Below, in pieces: positions 60,924-64,000 of a stretch of 64,000 nt of DNA (its first letter is position 1; each line of letters begins with the position of its first letter). Made by a program: the position numbers and the translations under genes. The notes under the pieces are model-generated. The model was not told the DNA's origin and made no database searches. It saw nothing but the letters and a program-made list of their open reading frames with translations. The DNA comes from Acidobacteriota bacterium (GTDB lineage: Bacteria > Acidobacteriota > Thermoanaerobaculia > Multivoradales > Multivoraceae). Location of the stretch: positions 40,181-104,180 of the forward strand of contig JAPPFP010000023.1 of the NCBI GenBank assembly GCA_028877275.1. The letters are read 5' to 3'.

Positions 60924-62656
60924 GGCGGGCCCTCCCTGGCGCTGTCGCCCTGCTTCAGGACGTTGTAGCGGCCGGCCTCGACTGCCACTTCCTCCAGGGC
61001 GCCGTCGGGCCAGCGGACTTCGACCGTGCGGTTCACGGATTCGCCGGTCGGCTCGCCGGATCCGGGCAGCGGGAACAGCAGCCTTGGATCGCGGGCCGCG
61101 ACGTAGCTGCCGTCGGTGTGAACTCGCCGCCATCCGTCTCCGCCGGCGAGGCGGGCGCGTGCGCCGTAGACGTCGACGAGCCCCTGTCCGTCGTCGCGGG
61201 CAGCTTCGACCAGGCGCAGGCCGACCCAGTTGCCTCCCGGCCGGCGCTGGTTCAGGAGGACGCGGGCGGGTCCGGCGTTGTTGGAGATGACGAGATCGGG
61301 ATCGCCGTCGTTGTCCAGGTCGCCCACCGCCAGACCGCGGCTGACCTCGACGTGGACCGGCCGCTCCCGGCGCTCCGTCGCCACGGTTTCGAAGCGGCCG
61401 CCGCCGAGGCCGCGGAAGAGCTGGTTCTCCATCCGCAGCGGGTGAGGATCGCCGGTTTCGACCTGGACCTCGATCCGCCGCACCGCCCCGTTCACGACGT
61501 ACAGGTCGAGCACGCCGTCGCCGTCGACGTCGAGACTCGCGGCGCCGAAACCGGTCATCGGCCAGCTCGCTTCGATCAGGCCGGCTTCGCGGCTGCGGTC
61601 GTCGAAGAGCCCGTCACCGTCATTCAGGTAGAGCGTGTTGTGCTCGCGGACCAGGTGGGAGAGGAAGATGTCGGGCGCACCGTTGCCGTCGAAGTCGCCG
61701 ACCGCGACCCCCATGCTGGCTTGCGGGCGTCCGTCCCGGTCGAACGCGGCGCCCGCGAAGACCGCATCCTCGATGAACGTGCCGTCGCCCTGGTTGAGCC
61801 ACAGGTGGTTCGCCATCTGGTCGTTGGCGACGTAGAGGTCGACGAAGCCGTCGCCGTTGAAGTCGTCGGCGATCGCGCCCAGGGCGGTGCCGGCCCCCGG
61901 CGGGTCGGCGCCGAGGCCGGAGCTGACGGTGGTGTCGCCGAAGGTCCCGTCGCCCAGGTTGCGAAGCAGCCGATCGGCCTCGGCCGGCTGACTGAGCGGG
62001 CCGCAGTAGTCCGGCTGCCCGCTGGTCAGGAAGCAGTGCTTGCGGTTGGCGCGGTGGAAGCGGTGGTAGTTGCCGACGTAGAGGTCCAGCCACCCGTCCG
62101 CGTCGTAGTCGAAGAAGACGGCCGGCACGCTGAACCTGCGGTCGTCGACTCCCGCCGTCTCCGTCACGTCTTCGAAGCCGCGGCCCGCGAGGTTGCGGAG
62201 GAGCCGGTTCGGGCCGAGGTTCGTCAGGTAGAGGTCGACCCAGCCGTCCCGGTCGTAGTCGGCCGTGGCGACGCCGATGTTGTACCCCGCCTCGTGGAGT
62301 CCCACCTCCGTCGTGACGTCGGTGAACCGGAGTTCTCCGGTTTCGGCGAGACCGTTCCGGAACAGGCGGTCGCTGGGTTCGGCCGTTGCCGGCGGAAAGA
62401 CGTGCTTCCGGTCCTCGTCGCCGTCGAAGGAGCGCCCCTGACCGAAGTAGACGTCGAGATCGCCGTCGTTGTCGACGTCGAACAGGGCCACCCCGGCGCC
62501 CACCACCTCGGCGGTGTAGAGCTGCCCGGTCATGCCGTTGTAGTGGACGAAGTCGATCCCCACCTCGGCGGCGACTTCCACGAATGCCGGCGAGGCGTCT
62601 TCAGGGTTTTCGGGCGCGGCGGCGAAGGCGGCGACGAGCGCCAGTACGACCATCAT
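60920..62656 (-). CDS. Seven-bladed FG-GAP/VCBS propeller with ASPIC/UnbV domain (CRTAC1-type)
   Basis: 578 aa; a short export signal (MMVVLALVAAFAAAP) precedes the propeller. Seven loops: DVDNDGDLDVY, DYDRDGWVDLY, DYDADGWLDLY, DFNGDGFVDLY, DFDGNGAPDIF, DVDGDGVLDLY, DLDNDGDPDLV. Blade 4 has the cysteine pair seen in two other propellers (KHCF, DYCGP). The C-terminal ASPIC/UnbV domain (GGNWVGLRLVEAARDDG ... RRVHTDGSYVAARDPR) is intact. It is the first gene of the five-gene TPR/propeller operon and overlaps the next gene by four bases (TTGA). Confidence 0.92.
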   Translation of the reverse strand: MMVVLALVAAFAAAPENPEDASPAFVEVAAEVGIDFVHYNGMTGQLYTAEVVGAGVALFDVDNDGDLDVYFGQGRSFDGDEDRKHVFPPATAEPSDRLFRNGLAETGELRFTDVTTEVGLHEAGYNIGVATADYDRDGWVDLYLTNLGPNRLLRNLAGRGFEDVTETAGVDDRRFSVPAVFFDYDADGWLDLYVGNYHRFHRANRKHCFLTSGQPDYCGPLSQPAEADRLLRNLGDGTFGDTTVSSGLGADPPGAGTALGAIADDFNGDGFVDLYVANDQMANHLWLNQGDGTFIEDAVFAGAAFDRDGRPQASMGVAVGDFDGNGAPDIFLSHLVREHNTLYLNDGDGLFDDRSREAGLIEASWPMTGFGAASLDVDGDGVLDLYVVNGAVRRIEVQVETGDPHPLRMENQLFRGLGGGRFETVATERRERPVHVEVSRGLAVGDLDNDGDPDLVISNNAGPARVLLNQRRPGGNWVGLRLVEAARDDGQGLVDVYGARARLAGGDGWRRVHTDGSYVAARDPRLLFPLPGSGEPTGESVNRTVEVRWPDGALEEVAVEAGRYNVLKQGDSAREGPP

Positions 62657-62682
62657 GGCTAGGCGGGATCATACGACCGCAG

Positions 62683-62753
62683 CTGGGTGCGCGGGTCTTC
62701 TGACCCGCCGCCGCCGAAGGCGGCCAGGAACCCGCGGCGGCCGTCAGGCCGCC
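62683..62753. repeat. Dispersed palindromic repeat, copy C
   Basis: Header CTGGGTGCGC, then GCGGGTC-TTCT-GACCCGC (62691-62708), GCCGCC-GAA-GGCGGC (62710-62724) and GGCGGCC-GTCA-GGCCGCC (62736-62753). It fills the gap between the CoA-transferase stop and the propeller gene start. Same plan as copies A and B with compensatory arm changes. Confidence 0.7.
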
Positions 62754-62757
62754 TCCG

Positions 62758-64000
62758 CTAGCGGACCGGCTCGGTCCCGATCACCTTGTCCCGCTCCAGT
62801 ACCTTCAGTTCATCCTCGCCCAAGCCCAACAGACGACTCAGCACCTCGCGGTTGTGTTGCCCAAGCGTGGGCGCCGGCCACTCGACGGCGTAGGGCCGGC
62901 TCTCGCCGTCCGCCGGGACCGGACGGAACGGAGCGGACGGGTTGGGCTGTTCGCCGACCCAGGCGCGCTCGCGCCATTGCCAGTAGCCGCGGGCCTCGAG
63001 ATGCGGGTCGTAGAGCACGTCGAGCGTGTTGCGCAGGACGGCCGCCGGCACACCCGCGGAGGCCAGGCGCCGTTCCAGGGCCAGGCCGTCGTGGAGCGTT
63101 GTCCGGGCCGCCAGCGCCCGGTCGAGTTCAGCCTCGCGCCGCTTGCGTCCCGCGGCGTCGGCGAAGCGGTGGTCGTCCGCGTCCATCCCCAGAACGCCGC
63201 AGAGGCTCCGCCACTGGTCCTCGGTCTCGACCGTGACCGTGATCCAGGGCTCCGCGCCGATGCACGGATAGACGCCCCATGGCGCGAACAGGGGATGACG
63301 GCCGCCGGAGCGTTCCGGCGGAGCGCCGCGGACCGCCTGCTCGATCAGGCCGTGGGCGGCGAGCGGGAACATGGACTGGACGTGGGAGAGATCGACGTAC
63401 TGCCCCTCGCCGGTTCGGTGGCGATGCCGAAGGGCGGTCAGGAGCGCAGCGGCAGCGTTGATGCCGGCGATCGGGTCGCCGAGGGCCACGTGTTGCATGG
63501 TTGGCGGGTCACCCGTGCGGCCGTTCAGGTGGGGTAGTCCGGACGCCTGCTCGACGGTCGAGCCGTAGGCGCGGTGGTTCATCCAGGGGCCGCTCTTGCC
63601 GAAGGGGGGCATAGAGACCATGACGACCCCGGGATTCACCTCGCGGAGACGCTCGTAGTCGAGGCCGAGCCTGGGCAGGACGCTGGCGGTGTAGTTCTCG
63701 ATCACGGCGTCGGACCTGGCGACCAGGCGCAGCAGGAGATCCACGCCGCGCCGGCTGGTCAGGTCGAGAGTGATGCCCAGCTTGTTGCGGCCGGTCGTGT
63801 TGAAGGCGGTCGACTGCTCGTAGAGCTTCTGGGCGATCGACTCCGGCGTCGACTCCCAGCCTCGCCACCAGTCGAAGTACTGGCAGGACTCCACCTTGAT
63901 CACCTCGGCGCCCATGTCGGCGAGCTGGCGGGTGGCGAGAGGGCCGGCCCAGCCCATCGTCAGGTCGACGATGCGGATGTCGCCGAGCAGCGGGGGTCGG
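62758..64000 (-). CDS. CaiB/BaiF family (class III) CoA-transferase (partial, runs off right edge)
   Basis: The frame is open to the window edge. The residues before the internal Met at 63957 read LLGDIRIVDLT, the normal start of this family, so the true start lies just outside. Visible: GADMGAEVIKVE-like region, TTGRNKLGITLDL, the ENY/VLPRLGLDY region, SGLPHLNGRTGDPPT and the C-terminal PVPADGESRPYAVEWPAPTLGQHN. Only a few N-terminal residues are missing. The catalytic Asp (equivalent to Asp169 of formyl-CoA transferase) is best placed in GQYVDLSHVQSM. It moves CoA between carboxylic acids; substrates cannot be predicted. Its gene ends next to repeat copy C. Confidence 0.92.
   Translation of the reverse strand, partial: RPPLLGDIRIVDLTMGWAGPLATRQLADMGAEVIKVESCQYFDWWRGWESTPESIAQKLYEQSTAFNTTGRNKLGITLDLTSRRGVDLLLRLVARSDAVIENYTASVLPRLGLDYERLREVNPGVVMVSMPPFGKSGPWMNHRAYGSTVEQASGLPHLNGRTGDPPTMQHVALGDPIAGINAAAALLTALRHRHRTGEGQYVDLSHVQSMFPLAAHGLIEQAVRGAPPERSGGRHPLFAPWGVYPCIGAEPWITVTVETEDQWRSLCGVLGMDADDHRFADAAGRKRREAELDRALAARTTLHDGLALERRLASAGVPAAVLRNTLDVLYDPHLEARGYWQWRERAWVGEQPNPSAPFRPVPADGESRPYAVEWPAPTLGQHNREVLSRLLGLGEDELKVLERDKVIGTEPVR

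Noticed and set aside
1..64000. tRNA, rRNA, riboswitch or replication origin
   Set aside because: No cloverleaf-like sequence with CCA end, rRNA segment, known riboswitch aptamer core or DnaA-box cluster was recognised by eye; a covariance-model search would be needed to exclude small RNAs.

Overview
The window is GC-rich, densely packed bacterial chromosome with no rRNA, tRNA, phage or CRISPR signal. Several families together point to an Acidobacteriota-like Gram-negative heterotroph: two very large VWFA-related proteins, three giant TonB-dependent receptors with an N-terminal carboxypeptidase-regulatory-like domain, and many TPR and ASPIC/UnbV (CRTAC1-type) beta-propeller proteins. A Planctomycetes-style DUF1553/DUF1501 pair is also present. 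The phylum is inferred from family content, not demonstrated. Many genes use GTG or TTG starts and are coupled by 1-4 base overlaps.

Positions 1-19812 hold mostly catabolic and housekeeping genes. A TetR-controlled operon (TetR, Rieske ring-hydroxylating oxygenase, LLM flavin oxidoreductase) runs off the left edge. Next come a GPH-type sugar-like symporter, a DUF2911-type secreted protein and an Eis-like acetyltransferase. A four-gene Gld-type ABC operon (ATPase, permease, GldG-like auxiliary protein, DUF4340 protein) follows. Then there are an F420-type LLM oxidoreductase, a YbdK-type carboxylate-amine ligase, a DAACS symporter, an M90-like aminopeptidase, a GlpQ-like phosphodiesterase, a molybdopterin oxidoreductase and SerC.

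Positions 19883-26935 carry a secreted oxidation/hydrolysis locus. A minus-strand operon (M20 peptidase, carboxylesterase lipoprotein, membrane-anchored dihaem cytochrome c) diverges from a plus-strand PQQ-dehydrogenase/FAH-hydrolase pair. Positions 26955-36839 form a minus-strand operon of DUF1549/DUF1553 cytochrome-like protein, Tat-exported DUF1501 protein and two VWFA proteins. PurU follows, and then a 409-bp non-coding stretch containing a 243-bp element with long terminal inverted repeats and a copy of a dispersed hairpin repeat.

The most striking part is 38174-62656, all on the minus strand. Three tandem paralogous TonB receptors, one carrying a frameshift, are embedded among three secreted TPR proteins, three seven-bladed ASPIC/UnbV propeller proteins, and a fourth propeller protein that fuses both modules. 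Intact promoters, a shared 14-bp upstream motif and near-identical intrinsic terminators separate the receptors. I read this as a cell-envelope binding/uptake island analogous in logic, not in sequence, to SusCD systems; its substrate is unknown. A CaiB/BaiF CoA-transferase runs off the right edge.
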